Source: CAZPNX01 sp964518765
GTDB taxonomy: Bacteria; Edwardsbacteria; AC1; EtOH8
Reading direction: 5' to 3'
DNA length: 22,889 nucleotides
NCBI GenBank assembly: GCA_964518765.1
Contig: CAZFJC010000031.1
Span: forward strand, 1 to 22,889
Shown: piece after piece, positions 1-8,341 of the stretch
How positions within the stretch are numbered: position 1 is the stretch's first letter
How the letters are laid out: the number at the start of each line of letters is the position of its first letter
The notes under the pieces: generated by a model
Database searches by the model: none
What the model was told of the DNA's origin: nothing
The model's input: the letters and a program-made list of their open reading frames with translations, nothing else
Made by a program: the position numbers and the translations under genes

Positions 1-1
1 T

Positions 2-502
2 TCGCCTAAATGCCGAGGTATAGCAAATCAATTGAAATATTTACTTAAAAACAATGAAATTGCAGAAAAATATAAAATTGATATTGAAATAAATGATATA
101 AATGATCCAGAAGACTTTATAACATTAATTAAAAAAGCTTATTCAATAACAAAATTTTGGGTTTCCTTTGAAAGGCCAAATGCTTTTGATGTAAATGAAG
201 ATTTTATAAAACCAAATCAAAAACTAGTTGATGAAGCCAATGCAAAGACAGGAAAGACGCAAATTGAAGGTGATAATTTAAATCCAAATATTCTCGAAGA
301 ACTATCTAGGTCTGCGGCTTCAACTGGAAATAATGCTGTTGCCTGGCTGAAAAAAGAGGAAGCAGAAATATCTAAACCTAAAAGTATCAAAGGTAATCCG
401 GTAATAGTAAGTTGTGAAGAAATCAGCAATGATGCTGAAAAAAAGACTTTTCTTGGTAAAATAAGAGAATATTACAACAAGATACGAGGTAAGGTTAAGT
501 AA
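2..502 (+). CDS. Uncharacterised protein, 3' part (runs in from upstream)
   Basis: The reading frame is open to the left edge of the window, so this is the C-terminal portion (about 166 residues visible) of a longer protein. A TTG at 32 could be read as a start, but it lies inside the open frame with no ribosome binding site, so I treat the gene as truncated by the window. No signal peptide or membrane segment is visible; the sequence is Lys/Asn/Ile-rich and probably cytoplasmic. The segment FERPNAFDVNEDFIKPNQ, followed later by SAASTGNNAVAW, gives a weak impression of the DUF4747 family, from memory only. The stop codon TAA directly abuts the ATG of the next gene (TAAATG), so the two are probably translationally coupled. 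Composition is far more AT-rich than the host genes from 2758 on, suggesting horizontal transfer. Function unknown. Confidence 0.6.
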   Translation, partial: SPKCRGIANQLKYLLKNNEIAEKYKIDIEINDINDPEDFITLIKKAYSITKFWVSFERPNAFDVNEDFIKPNQKLVDEANAKTGKTQIEGDNLNPNILEELSRSAASTGNNAVAWLKKEEAEISKPKSIKGNPVIVSCEEISNDAEKKTFLGKIREYYNKIRGKVK

Positions 503-1027
503 ATGGAAAATCTAGTAAAATACTGGTCTTGGTTTTTTAAAGGCAGCGGTGGCAAGGCTGGTTTTAAAAGAGTATTTAATAAATGGTTGTTATTTTTACA
601 TTTACCAATAGGTGTTATTCTTGCATTATTAATAAAACAAGATATTGCGCAATCCGCAAATACCGTTTTACTTCCATTGATAGGGGTTTTTATAGGTTTA
701 TCATTTGCTTGGGCTAGCAATGCACAATCATTAATGCAGACCGATGAAATAGCTGAATTATCTAAACATCATGAAGGTGGTTTTATAGAGTATGTATATA
801 CCTACCAAACAGCAATATTAACAATTATTGCAACATTAGTATTTTGGGCTTTAACTGGATTATCTTTTTTTAACGAACACTTTAGTTCTAGCAAAATAAT
901 ATTCTTTATTATTAAAACATTTCTATACTTATTATGCAGTTTAACAATAAGAGAATGCTGGCAAGTCGTCTATGGATCTCAATTGTTATTGTTATCGCAG
1001 TATAGGATTAAAAGTAAAAACAAATAA
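503..1027 (+). CDS. Small four-helix integral membrane protein, unknown function
   Basis: This 174-residue protein has four hydrophobic stretches at about residues 31-46, 54-74, 101-121 and 129-147, so it is predicted to be an inner-membrane protein with short soluble ends. It has no recognisable enzyme motif. Its ATG follows the upstream stop codon without a gap, so it very likely forms a two-gene unit with the preceding soluble protein. A soluble protein plus a small multi-helix membrane protein in a compact AT-rich cassette is a common layout for abortive-infection systems and toxins. For example, the Kiwa system pairs the four-helix KwaA with soluble KwaB, but I do not recognise this as KwaA and the gene order is reversed. 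A defence role is inference from context only. Confidence 0.75.
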   Translation: MENLVKYWSWFFKGSGGKAGFKRVFNKWLLFLHLPIGVILALLIKQDIAQSANTVLLPLIGVFIGLSFAWASNAQSLMQTDEIAELSKHHEGGFIEYVYTYQTAILTIIATLVFWALTGLSFFNEHFSSSKIIFFIIKTFLYLLCSLTIRECWQVVYGSQLLLLSQYRIKSKNK

Positions 1028-1067
1028 CTTTTAATATATACCCCCTTACAGTAAATAGGTTGTTAAA

Positions 1068-2738
1068 ATGTTTTTACCTTCACGGGAGCAATATAAGAAT
1101 TGGAAATTACCTAGTAAATATGCACTATGGGATATTATTTTTACAATATTAAGCATCATCATTGCACTTGTCATTTATTTTATTCAGCAAAGAAAACCAA
1201 ATGTTCATAAGATAACAATTGTTACTGCTAACGATACAACATTCAATTTAAAAAAAGCATACAATAGTTATTCTGATAAACTTAAGATTGTTTCAATTGA
1301 TATATATCAGGATAACTTAATAAATTTTTTAATGAACGATATACTGTATCCTGTGCAAATATTTGATTTTCCCACTGTAGATGTTGTTATCAATAATCCA
1401 ACAGATCGAAATACAAATATTAGTACTGTAAAATTACAGGTTATTGAAGCAACCGAGATTATGTATGATGCCTGCCCAGTATGTGCATCAACTTTAATTG
1501 GTGGTGTGTATTCAACGATGTTAGACACATTATTCTCAAATTGTACAAAGGAAATAAGATTATATGAAAATATTAAAGCAAATGAATCGTCAAGATTCCA
1601 GATTGTGTTAGCAGCGAAAAGATCATATTACATTAAAGCACGTTTTACATTTCTTTTAGATAATGGTGATAAACTTTCATCGCCTGTAAAGGAATTTAGA
1701 ATACTAGCTAGAGCAATTAATGATATATATTTCCCAGATGATAACATTGGAGAGGTTAAATTAGATAGTAAATGGTTAAAAACGTATCTCGAATCTAATC
1801 AACCAGTGTTAATACATTCAGCTTCAAGAGTTATATCTCAACTACGCTTATCAAACTATAATAAAACTATTTTAAACACATTAACAAGCTATCAACCAGT
1901 CTCTGATTCATCAAGGCATGGAAATGCTAGAAACGTTAATAGTCTTGTGCAGGGCAGTTTATTGAATGCATTGCTAGTTAATAAAGGCATTGATATTTTC
2001 CCAATTATTCAAAGTTACATAAATAGTGATGATGCATATACAATGTTATATACTATAGCCGCATTAAGCAATATTAACAATCATAAAACTGATAGCATAT
2101 TAAAAGTAATTATTAAAAATGAAACAAATAGTTCTATTGTATACGCGGCATTATTAGCTTTAGGTAAATTAAAAAATAAATCATCATTTTCTTTCCTATT
2201 AAACTACATTACTGAACCTTATTTTAACCCGGATTTTGTAAAAAGCAAGCGTATAAACTCTTTTACTTGTTATCCAACTAGCGGTGCTATAAGAGCTTTA
2301 GGTTATCTTGGGGATAAACGTGCAGTGACATATTTATTGGAAATAGTTAATAACTTATCCATTGATGTCGCAGTAGACTATAGTTTTAGTAGTCCCATTG
2401 ATGCTAGAAGTTATTTAAGGGCAAGTGCCATATTATCTCTAGGTATGCTGCGCGATAAAAGAGCTGTTGAGCCAATCAAGAATGCTTATATTAATGAGAG
2501 TAGAAGTAAATATTGTGCATTAATATATGACAGTCATCAGTTAAATGTTTCGCCAATATTTGCATGTATTTGGGCTTTGCGTTCGATAGATGAAAAAGAA
2601 CTCAAGTCTTTTCTTAATACTCTATCTAATGAAGAATATAATGTTTTGAAAGAAAGAATCGATTTTGAAAATAGAACATGGAAGGCTGTTATGCTTGGAG
2701 ACTGGGAAAAAGAACCAATTAAAAAGCGATTAAAATAA
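1068..2738 (+). CDS. Membrane-anchored HEAT-repeat protein, unknown function
   Basis: This protein of 556 residues has one strong hydrophobic helix near the N-terminus (about residues 20-40, followed by QQRK), consistent with a signal anchor. The middle (about 45-225) is beta-rich with no motif I recognise. The C-terminal part carries HEAT/PBS-lyase-like repeats with the usual A-x-x-A-L-G-x-L-x-D-K-R-A-V pattern, clearest at about residues 355-375, 404-424 and 451-470 (for example LGYLGDKRAV and LGMLRDKRAV). Such repeats normally form protein-binding solenoids. The ATG at 1068 has only a weak upstream AGG. It lies 40 nt after the membrane protein gene, in the same orientation and with the same AT-rich composition, so it probably belongs to the same acquired cassette. 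No catalytic function is visible. Confidence 0.75.
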   Translation: MFLPSREQYKNWKLPSKYALWDIIFTILSIIIALVIYFIQQRKPNVHKITIVTANDTTFNLKKAYNSYSDKLKIVSIDIYQDNLINFLMNDILYPVQIFDFPTVDVVINNPTDRNTNISTVKLQVIEATEIMYDACPVCASTLIGGVYSTMLDTLFSNCTKEIRLYENIKANESSRFQIVLAAKRSYYIKARFTFLLDNGDKLSSPVKEFRILARAINDIYFPDDNIGEVKLDSKWLKTYLESNQPVLIHSASRVISQLRLSNYNKTILNTLTSYQPVSDSSRHGNARNVNSLVQGSLLNALLVNKGIDIFPIIQSYINSDDAYTMLYTIAALSNINNHKTDSILKVIIKNETNSSIVYAALLALGKLKNKSSFSFLLNYITEPYFNPDFVKSKRINSFTCYPTSGAIRALGYLGDKRAVTYLLEIVNNLSIDVAVDYSFSSPIDARSYLRASAILSLGMLRDKRAVEPIKNAYINESRSKYCALIYDSHQLNVSPIFACIWALRSIDEKELKSFLNTLSNEEYNVLKERIDFENRTWKAVMLGDWEKEPIKKRLK

Positions 2739-2757
2739 TTATTCTTATCCTTTATAA

Positions 2758-3219
2758 ATGCGCCTAGTCATCCAGCGGGTATCCAAGGCCTCGGTCACCG
2801 CCGACGGGCTTTTCGCCAACTCCATCGGCCGGGGGCTGGTGGTGCTGGCCGGCTTCACCCACGACGACACCGAGGACGACGTCAGGCTGCTGGCCAAGAA
2901 GTGCCTCGATCTGCGGATCTTCGAGGACCAGGCCGGCAAGATCAACCTTTCGGTGCGTGACATCAAGGGGGCGTTGCTGGTGGTCTCCCAGTTCACTCTA
3001 TATGCCGACGTCCGCAAGGGGCGTCGGCCTTCTTTCACCCAGGCGGCCGAGCCTAAGAAGGCCGAGGAGCTCTACAACCGTTTCGTCGAGGTTTTGAAAA
3101 ACAGCGGGCTGGAGGTGCAGACTGGATCTTTCGGGGCCAAGATGTCGGTGGAGATCCACAACGACGGTCCGGTGACCATCATCATGCACTCGGCCGAGCT
3201 GCGGAAGTCGAACCTGTAG
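2758..3219 (+). CDS. dtd: D-aminoacyl-tRNA deacylase
   Basis: DTD removes D-amino acids (and glycine mischarged on tRNA-Ala) from tRNAs in the cytoplasm, a housekeeping proofreading role. The 153-residue length is typical. The N-terminus MRLVIQRVSKASV matches the family start. The two signature motifs are present: SQFTL at residues 77-81 (with the conserved Thr) and the Gly-cisPro motif in NDGPVT at 137-138. The ATG is fixed by the family N-terminus, but no Shine-Dalgarno sequence precedes it: the upstream bases are AT-rich and belong to the island. The composition switch falls essentially at the start codon, so the native leader seems to have been replaced. How the gene is now expressed is unclear; read-through from the island is one option. 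Confidence 0.95.
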   Translation: MRLVIQRVSKASVTADGLFANSIGRGLVVLAGFTHDDTEDDVRLLAKKCLDLRIFEDQAGKINLSVRDIKGALLVVSQFTLYADVRKGRRPSFTQAAEPKKAEELYNRFVEVLKNSGLEVQTGSFGAKMSVEIHNDGPVTIIMHSAELRKSNL

Positions 3220-3227
3220 CTGTTAAC

Positions 3228-3329
3228 CTGTCATCCCATGATAGTCCTTTGCCTGCCAGGCTGAGGGATGGCGTACAAAAAGACTCACCCTTCGGCCGGC
3301 GAGGTACGATGCCCGGCTCAGGGTGACAG
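3228..3329 (+). repeat. Interspersed imperfect palindromic repeat, copy A
   Basis: About 100 nt between dtd and tdh begin with CTGTCATCC and end with TCAGGGTGACAG, so the ends are inverted relative to each other. The right half (3285-3326) closely resembles the element at 10471-10512: both read TCACCCTTC-GCCGGC-AGG-ACG-TGC and end in TCAGGGTGA. This is a REP/MITE-like dispersed element. Its right end overlaps the GTG at 3323 that could be mistaken for the tdh start. Confidence 0.7.
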
Positions 3330-3343
3330 AAGAAGTTAGGGAC

Positions 3344-4450
3344 ATGCCCGAAACGATGAACGCTGTTGTCAAGGCGGCCCCCAAGCTCGGGGCCGAGTGG
3401 CGCCAGGTGCCCCTGCCCAAACTGCCCCCGGACTGGGCGCTGCTCAAGGTCCGCGCCACCTCCATCTGCGGCACCGACGTTCATATCTACGAGTGGAACG
3501 CCTGGGCCGAACAGCGGATTGGCGCAGCCAAGCTGCCCCAAATTCTGGGCCACGAGGTGGCCGGCGAGGTGTTGGAGGTGGGCCCGCACTGCAAGCGCAT
3601 CAAGCCGGGCGACTACGTCTCGGCCGAGACCCACATCTACCATCCCGGCGACCTTCAGGCCATGCTGGGCCAGCTGCACATCGGGGAGAGGATGAAGATC
3701 GTGGGGGTGGACCACGACGGCTGCTTCGCCGAATACTTCGCGGTGCCGGAGTCGGTATGCTGGGTCAACGACAAGTCGATCCCGCCGGAGCTGGCCACCG
3801 TCCAGGAGCCCATGGGCAACGCCTGCTACACCCTGCTGGGCGAGGACGCCGACGTGGCCGGCAAGACGGTGGCCATCTACGGGGACGGGCCGACCGCCCT
3901 GTTCGCCGCCGGCCTGGCCCGGGCCTGCGGTCTATCGCAGATCTTCGTTGTCGGCATGTCCGACTTCGCTTTGGGGATCGCCAAAAAGATGGGGGCCGAC
4001 CACGCGCTGAACATCACCGACAAGTCGGTCGACCGCCTGCAGTTCATCCGCGACCACACCGGCGGATACGGCACGGACCTCGTCCTGGACATGGTGGGGG
4101 CGCCCTCGGCCATCGAGGAGGGGCTCAAGATCATCCGCAAGGGCGGCCGCTACAGCGCCTTCGGGGTGGGGCCGTCGCCGATACCGGTGGACTACGTCAA
4201 CGGCATCGTCTTCCGCGGCATCACCATCAACGGCATCTCCGGCCGCAAGATGTTCGACACCTGGTACCGGGTGAAGAACCTGCTGGCCTCGGGCCGCATC
4301 GACATCCGGCCCATCGTCACCCACCTCTTCGCCCTGGAGGACTTCGCCCAGGGCTTCGAGGCGGCCATGGGCAACCCCCGGCAGTGCGGCAAGGCGGTGC
4401 TGTTTCCGGACAGGGCGGAGCTGGAGGCGGCGAAGAAGAGAATGATATAA
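3344..4450 (+). CDS. tdh: L-threonine 3-dehydrogenase-like zinc alcohol dehydrogenase
   Basis: Tdh oxidises L-threonine to 2-amino-3-ketobutyrate with NAD+, the substrate of Kbl, two copies of which lie downstream. The medium-chain dehydrogenase fold is clear: SICGTDVHIYEWNAWA (catalytic-zinc Cys about residue 42), GHE (about 70-72), EPMGN (about 155) and a nucleotide-binding glycine motif GDGPTA (about 180-185). The ATG at 3344 is preferred because GTTAGGGAC precedes it; an in-frame GTG at 3323 lies in the repeat, and ATG 3356 is possible. Oddly, the lobe that normally binds structural zinc through four cysteines (about residues 94-128) contains none before GCFAEY; a stretch around HPGDLQAMLGQLHIGERM replaces it. 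Threonine as substrate is inferred from similarity and the nearby kbl genes; another sugar or amino alcohol is possible. Confidence 0.85.
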   Translation: MPETMNAVVKAAPKLGAEWRQVPLPKLPPDWALLKVRATSICGTDVHIYEWNAWAEQRIGAAKLPQILGHEVAGEVLEVGPHCKRIKPGDYVSAETHIYHPGDLQAMLGQLHIGERMKIVGVDHDGCFAEYFAVPESVCWVNDKSIPPELATVQEPMGNACYTLLGEDADVAGKTVAIYGDGPTALFAAGLARACGLSQIFVVGMSDFALGIAKKMGADHALNITDKSVDRLQFIRDHTGGYGTDLVLDMVGAPSAIEEGLKIIRKGGRYSAFGVGPSPIPVDYVNGIVFRGITINGISGRKMFDTWYRVKNLLASGRIDIRPIVTHLFALEDFAQGFEAAMGNPRQCGKAVLFPDRAELEAAKKRMI

Positions 4451-4463
4451 TTTAATATTTTAA

Positions 4464-4489
4464 AACGCGGGTATCACCCACGTTTTTTT
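4464..4489 (+). terminator. Rho-independent terminator after tdh
   Basis: AACGCGGGT (4464-4472) pairs with ACCCACGTT (4476-4484) around the loop ATC with a single mismatch, and T residues continue to 4489. It sits 14 nt after the tdh stop codon and marks the edge between host DNA and the second AT-rich island. Confidence 0.75.
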
Positions 4490-4535
4490 CGTTGTATAAC
4501 CTTGTAAAGTATTAAATTGACAGCAAGGAAAGGCT

Positions 4536-6197
4536 GTGTTATATTCCACAATTATAGAACCCAATAAGCAAATAATTAGTAAAGCAATGTTCCGCAGTGA
4601 AAAAAGAAATAATGGTGCATTTTATACATCACAAGATATCGCTAAATATCTTGTAAATAGAGTTGCTGTTAAAAACTCTGATGTAATACTAGAACCGTCA
4701 TTTGGAGACGGTGCGTTTATTGATGCGATAATAGATTCTTTTAAGAAAAAGAAAATATTGAAAAATAACATTTATGGCGTGGAAATTCAAAAAGAACCTA
4801 TAAAAAAATATGCAAATAGCGATTTTATTGACCAGTCTAAAATATTTAACTGCGATTTTTTAGCTAAAGAGCCCTTTCCAATAGACCTAATTATTGGAAA
4901 TCCACCCTATATTGGTTTAAACAGGATTCAGAAAGAACAAAAAGCCCGCGCTTACCACATTCTTGATTTATTTGATTTTAAAATGCAATCAAGTGGAAGT
5001 TTGTGGTTGCCATTTATACTACACTCGTGTTCTTTTTTAAAGAAAGGCGGAACGATTGCGTTTGTTTTGCCCTTCGAGATAACATATGTGAAATACGCAA
5101 AGCAATTATGGAAATATTTAAGTGAGCGTTTTGAAAAGCTCTTCATTATACGAATTTACGAAGATATCTTCCCTGACGTTGATGTCGAAACCGTGCTATT
5201 TATAGCTAAAGGATTTGGTGGTAAAACAAACTTTATAAATTATGAAATATATAATAAAAAGCAATCACTTTGTGAAAAAAAACCATATCGTATTATAAAT
5301 GTTCCTGTGGAATCAATATTAAATGGTGATAGACCTTTCGTAATAAAAATGCTTAAAGACGAGTATATAAATATTATTAACAAGTTAAAAGAACAGGCAA
5401 TTACAATACCGATAAAAGAAGTATGTAAATTTAAAATTGGTTATGTCTGTGCTGATAAACATTTTTTTCACCCGACCAATGAAGTGATTGTAAAATATAA
5501 AATAAAAAAACAAGACCTTCTGCCAACTATATCAAATAGCAAAGTACTGAAAGGAAACGTTGGTTTAACGATAGATAAAAGTATAATTGATACTAAACTA
5601 TTTCTACCACAAGGTAATATGTCTGAGGCAACCCGGCGATACATTGAATATGGTGTTAAACAAAACATTGATCGTAAATACAAATGTTCTCAAAGAAAGC
5701 CTTGGTATATTACACCAGGGCTGGAGGTGCCTGATGTAATACTTACTGTTTTTGGAGACATTCCGCGTCTATATGTTAATAAAGGGAGATATCTTGCGTC
5801 AAACAGCTTATTGTGTGGCTATATTAAGAACAAAGCAAATATAAATAAGCTTGTTGCTTCGTGGTATAATATTTTTACTCTTCTATCAACAGAGTTGAGG
5901 ATACATTCACTTGGTGGTGGCGTTTTGGTTTTTATACCCGGTGAAACCGATACTATAGATGTTATCAATCCTGATATATTAGAAAATATAAGCTCTGAAC
6001 AATTAATGGAAATTGATAAACACCTGAAGAATGGTGATCTAGAGAGTGCTTACAAGCTAGGCGATAAGTTAATACTGAAAAAAATTGGCTTACAAGAAAG
6101 TGAAATTGATAAACTACATAAAGCATATCGTGAATTAAAAGAGTGGCGTAACTCGCGATTGCGAAAAGTTAAAGGGGAAAATGTCAATGAGACGTAA
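4536..6197 (+). CDS. N6-adenine DNA methyltransferase (gamma type, with C-terminal specificity region)
   Basis: This protein of 553 residues transfers a methyl group from S-adenosylmethionine to adenine in DNA. Motif X is GAFYTSQDIA (27-36), motif I is EPSFGDGAF (53-61) and motif IV is GNPPYIG (121-127). The order X-I-IV is that of gamma-type enzymes such as M.TaqI and Eco57I-like proteins. The long C-terminal half (about 270-550) is probably the target-recognition region; no nuclease motif is seen in this chain. The GTG at 4536 is chosen because CAAGGAAAGG precedes it; ATG at residue 18 is an alternative. The gene overlaps the next one by 17 nt, so the pair is translationally coupled, as expected for modification and restriction subunits. 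It is AT-rich and unlike the neighbouring host genes, so probably acquired. Recognition sequence cannot be told. Confidence 0.9.
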   Translation: MLYSTIIEPNKQIISKAMFRSEKRNNGAFYTSQDIAKYLVNRVAVKNSDVILEPSFGDGAFIDAIIDSFKKKKILKNNIYGVEIQKEPIKKYANSDFIDQSKIFNCDFLAKEPFPIDLIIGNPPYIGLNRIQKEQKARAYHILDLFDFKMQSSGSLWLPFILHSCSFLKKGGTIAFVLPFEITYVKYAKQLWKYLSERFEKLFIIRIYEDIFPDVDVETVLFIAKGFGGKTNFINYEIYNKKQSLCEKKPYRIINVPVESILNGDRPFVIKMLKDEYINIINKLKEQAITIPIKEVCKFKIGYVCADKHFFHPTNEVIVKYKIKKQDLLPTISNSKVLKGNVGLTIDKSIIDTKLFLPQGNMSEATRRYIEYGVKQNIDRKYKCSQRKPWYITPGLEVPDVILTVFGDIPRLYVNKGRYLASNSLLCGYIKNKANINKLVASWYNIFTLLSTELRIHSLGGGVLVFIPGETDTIDVINPDILENISSEQLMEIDKHLKNGDLESAYKLGDKLILKKIGLQESEIDKLHKAYRELKEWRNSRLRKVKGENVNET

Positions 6198-6879
6198 ACA
6201 TTACTCTGTTATAAGTTTATCTGAGGTCTTGAATCAAATGGGAAAGACCTATAGATCAAATCCAATCCAGGCTGTAAGGGGTCAATCTTTTATTACTTAT
6301 TTACATAAATACGTTGGCGAGCAAATTGAATCTAGATTAACGGAATTTGCTAGGAGGCGAGGTGTAAAGGTTATTTACGAGGCTACAATATTAGGATCAA
6401 CAAAACCCAAGGACGTTGATGTTACAGTCGTAGATCCAGAAAATGGTCCTTTGCTGATAATTGGTGTGCGTAGCCAAATGAGTTCGGTTGGAAAAAATGT
6501 ACTTACCTATTATGAGGAAATAGTGGGTGAATGCAAAAGTTTACAAGATAGATACCCAATGTGTACGTTTGGGTACATATATCTTCACCCATTAAAGGCA
6601 ATAAAATCAGGTAAAGAAAAAGAATCAATTGATCACACAAGGTATGCGCAAATGTATGCAGCTGTTACTGGCCGTACAGGGAAAAATTATAAGTTTTTAA
6701 ACGGAATATTTGATCAATTCGCATACATGGTCGTAGACTTTGATAAGAATCCACCAATGCTTTGTGACTCGTTAATTAAATCGCAAGTAAAAGATGTAGA
6801 TCTTTCTGTAACGACTTTCATCGATAGAATCGTAAATGATTTTAAATCGCGCATGTTGTTTTGGGACATTTTAAAATAA
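6181..6879 (+). CDS. Restriction-endonuclease-like protein paired with the methyltransferase
   Basis: This 232-residue soluble protein overlaps the end of the methyltransferase gene. Its centre reads PKDVDVTVVDPENGPLLIIG followed by VRSQMSSVGKN (residues about 76-106). That has the layout of a PD-(D/E)XK nuclease core: an acidic residue (D80), a beta hairpin, then a strand carrying the active-site residues. However, the usual E-x-K is not plain; the position reads GVRSQ, so catalytic residues may be displaced or the enzyme atypical. The next segment, ECKSLQDRYPMCTFGYIYLHP, would be a core helix and strand. The coupled methyltransferase makes a type II restriction endonuclease the best guess. 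Both ATG 6181 and ATG 6187 are compatible with the AAAGGGG at 6171-6177. A non-catalytic partner or specificity protein is the alternative. Confidence 0.7.
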   Translation: MSMRRKHYSVISLSEVLNQMGKTYRSNPIQAVRGQSFITYLHKYVGEQIESRLTEFARRRGVKVIYEATILGSTKPKDVDVTVVDPENGPLLIIGVRSQMSSVGKNVLTYYEEIVGECKSLQDRYPMCTFGYIYLHPLKAIKSGKEKESIDHTRYAQMYAAVTGRTGKNYKFLNGIFDQFAYMVVDFDKNPPMLCDSLIKSQVKDVDLSVTTFIDRIVNDFKSRMLFWDILK

Positions 6880-6962
6880 TATATTACAATCAACTGATTT
6901 TATGGGTGTCCAGCTTTGTGGCTATTATGTTTAGCTGGCAAAAAGATACATAAAAATAGTTA

Positions 6963-8300
6963 ATGAAGGTAAATAAACCTTATAGTTTAATTAACATGAA
7001 GATAAATCCGTTTAATCCTAACTCTCCAGTAAATCCAGGTATGTTTGTTGGCAGAATGGATGAATTGGAAAGCATGGAAAGAGCATTAGTTCAAACTAGA
7101 AATGATTCGCCATGTCATTTTATGATAACGGGTGAGCGTGGCATAGGCAAATCTTCTTTATTATTATACATAAGGTATTTAGCAACAGGCGATATACCTT
7201 TCAATGGGGATAAATTTAAATTTTTAGTAATTGATTTAGATATAGATATTAATACAACACAAATAGGTCTAATAAGTAGGATACAAACCAGTTTAGAAAG
7301 AAGTTTGGGAAACTCTGAACGGGCGAAGAAATTTTTTGTTGATGCATGGGATTTTATTCAACGTATAAAAGTAATGGATTGTGGATTGGATGCGAAAAGA
7401 AAAGAAGAGCAAAGTGAAGAAGTAAAAATCGACCAATTTGCCACATCACTTTCCGATATCTGCAACAGGGTGTGTAAAGATGAAAAAGAAAGTAATATCT
7501 TTGACGCGAAATACGACGGGGTTTTGCTTTTAATTGATGAAGCAGATAATTGTTCAAGGGAGTTAAACCTCGGTTCATTGTTAAAGCTATTGTTGGAAAG
7601 ATTACAAAGACGAGGGTGTAACAAAGTTATAATTGGCTTAGCAGGTTTGCCAGACTTAAGGAGTAAATTATATTTAAGTCATCAATCATCAGTACGCATG
7701 TTTCAAGAACTTCAACTGGGTAGATTAACTGAAGAAGAAGTAAGGCAAGTTATTGGAAGATGTATTGATAAGGCAAATGAAGATAATAGTGAAAAAACTA
7801 GCATTGAAGAGGATGCGGTAAAATTACTTGTCTCACTATCCGAGGGATTTCCACATTTTATCCAACAGTTCGGTTATTCTTCATTCAATCATGATAAAGA
7901 TGGTGTAATAAAAGTAGATGATGTTCAGTTAAGTGCATTTGGGAAAGGTGGGGCATTAGAGGCTATAGGTGATAGATATTATCGTCACGATTTCTATAAT
8001 AAAATACAACAAGAATCATATAGGCAAGTTTTGAGAATAATGGCTGATTTTCTTGACGACTGGGTTCCATTAAAAACAATAAAAAGCAAATTTAAAGGCA
8101 AGTCATCAACTTTAACAAATGCTATTAAGGCGTTAAAAGATAGACATATAATTATATCGAAAGAAGGCGAGAAAGGTGTTTACCGTCTTCAACATAAAGG
8201 TTTTGCCATGTGGATAAGGATCTATGCGGATCCCGATTTTTGGAAAAAGCTTATTGACGGAGCAAAAGAAATGTTTAAAAAAACAGAAGAAGAAAAATAA
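6963..8300 (+). CDS. AAA+/STAND-type ATPase with C-terminal winged helix, defence-associated
   Basis: This protein of 445 residues begins with INPFNPNSPVNPGMFVGR, a leader typical of Orc1/Cdc6-like and STAND-type ATPases. Walker A is GERGIGKSS (57-65), Walker B is VLLLIDEAD (187-195), and a sensor-1-like strand KVIIGLAGLPDL follows near 219. The C-terminal 345-420 region (FLDDWVPLKTIKSKF to GVYRLQHKGFAMWI) looks like a winged-helix domain. The ATPase probably couples nucleotide binding to assembly or DNA sensing. Two ATGs are possible, 6963 and 6996, neither with a good ribosome binding site. The 83-nt gap from the nuclease-like gene holds only a small hairpin (CCAGCT...AGCTGG). Same orientation and AT-rich composition make it part of the same cassette; its role in restriction is inferred. 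Confidence 0.85.
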   Translation: MKVNKPYSLINMKINPFNPNSPVNPGMFVGRMDELESMERALVQTRNDSPCHFMITGERGIGKSSLLLYIRYLATGDIPFNGDKFKFLVIDLDIDINTTQIGLISRIQTSLERSLGNSERAKKFFVDAWDFIQRIKVMDCGLDAKRKEEQSEEVKIDQFATSLSDICNRVCKDEKESNIFDAKYDGVLLLIDEADNCSRELNLGSLLKLLLERLQRRGCNKVIIGLAGLPDLRSKLYLSHQSSVRMFQELQLGRLTEEEVRQVIGRCIDKANEDNSEKTSIEEDAVKLLVSLSEGFPHFIQQFGYSSFNHDKDGVIKVDDVQLSAFGKGGALEAIGDRYYRHDFYNKIQQESYRQVLRIMADFLDDWVPLKTIKSKFKGKSSTLTNAIKALKDRHIIISKEGEKGVYRLQHKGFAMWIRIYADPDFWKKLIDGAKEMFKKTEEEK

Positions 8301-8341
8301 AAGGTAATATTTGTTTAAATATCCGTAACAGGAGCGGCACT

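Noticed and set aside
503..1027. Four-helix protein as KwaA of the Kiwa system
   Set aside because: Gene order is reversed, there is no KwaB-like partner downstream and I do not recognise KwaA sequence features; only the helix count agrees.
3323..3343. GTG start for tdh giving seven extra residues
   Set aside because: The GTG lies in the conserved end of the interspersed repeat and the better-placed AGG precedes ATG 3344.
3397..4455. Long plus-strand frame overlapping tdh
   Set aside because: Arg/Gly/Pro-rich translation with no motif; the overlapping frame encodes a clear dehydrogenase.
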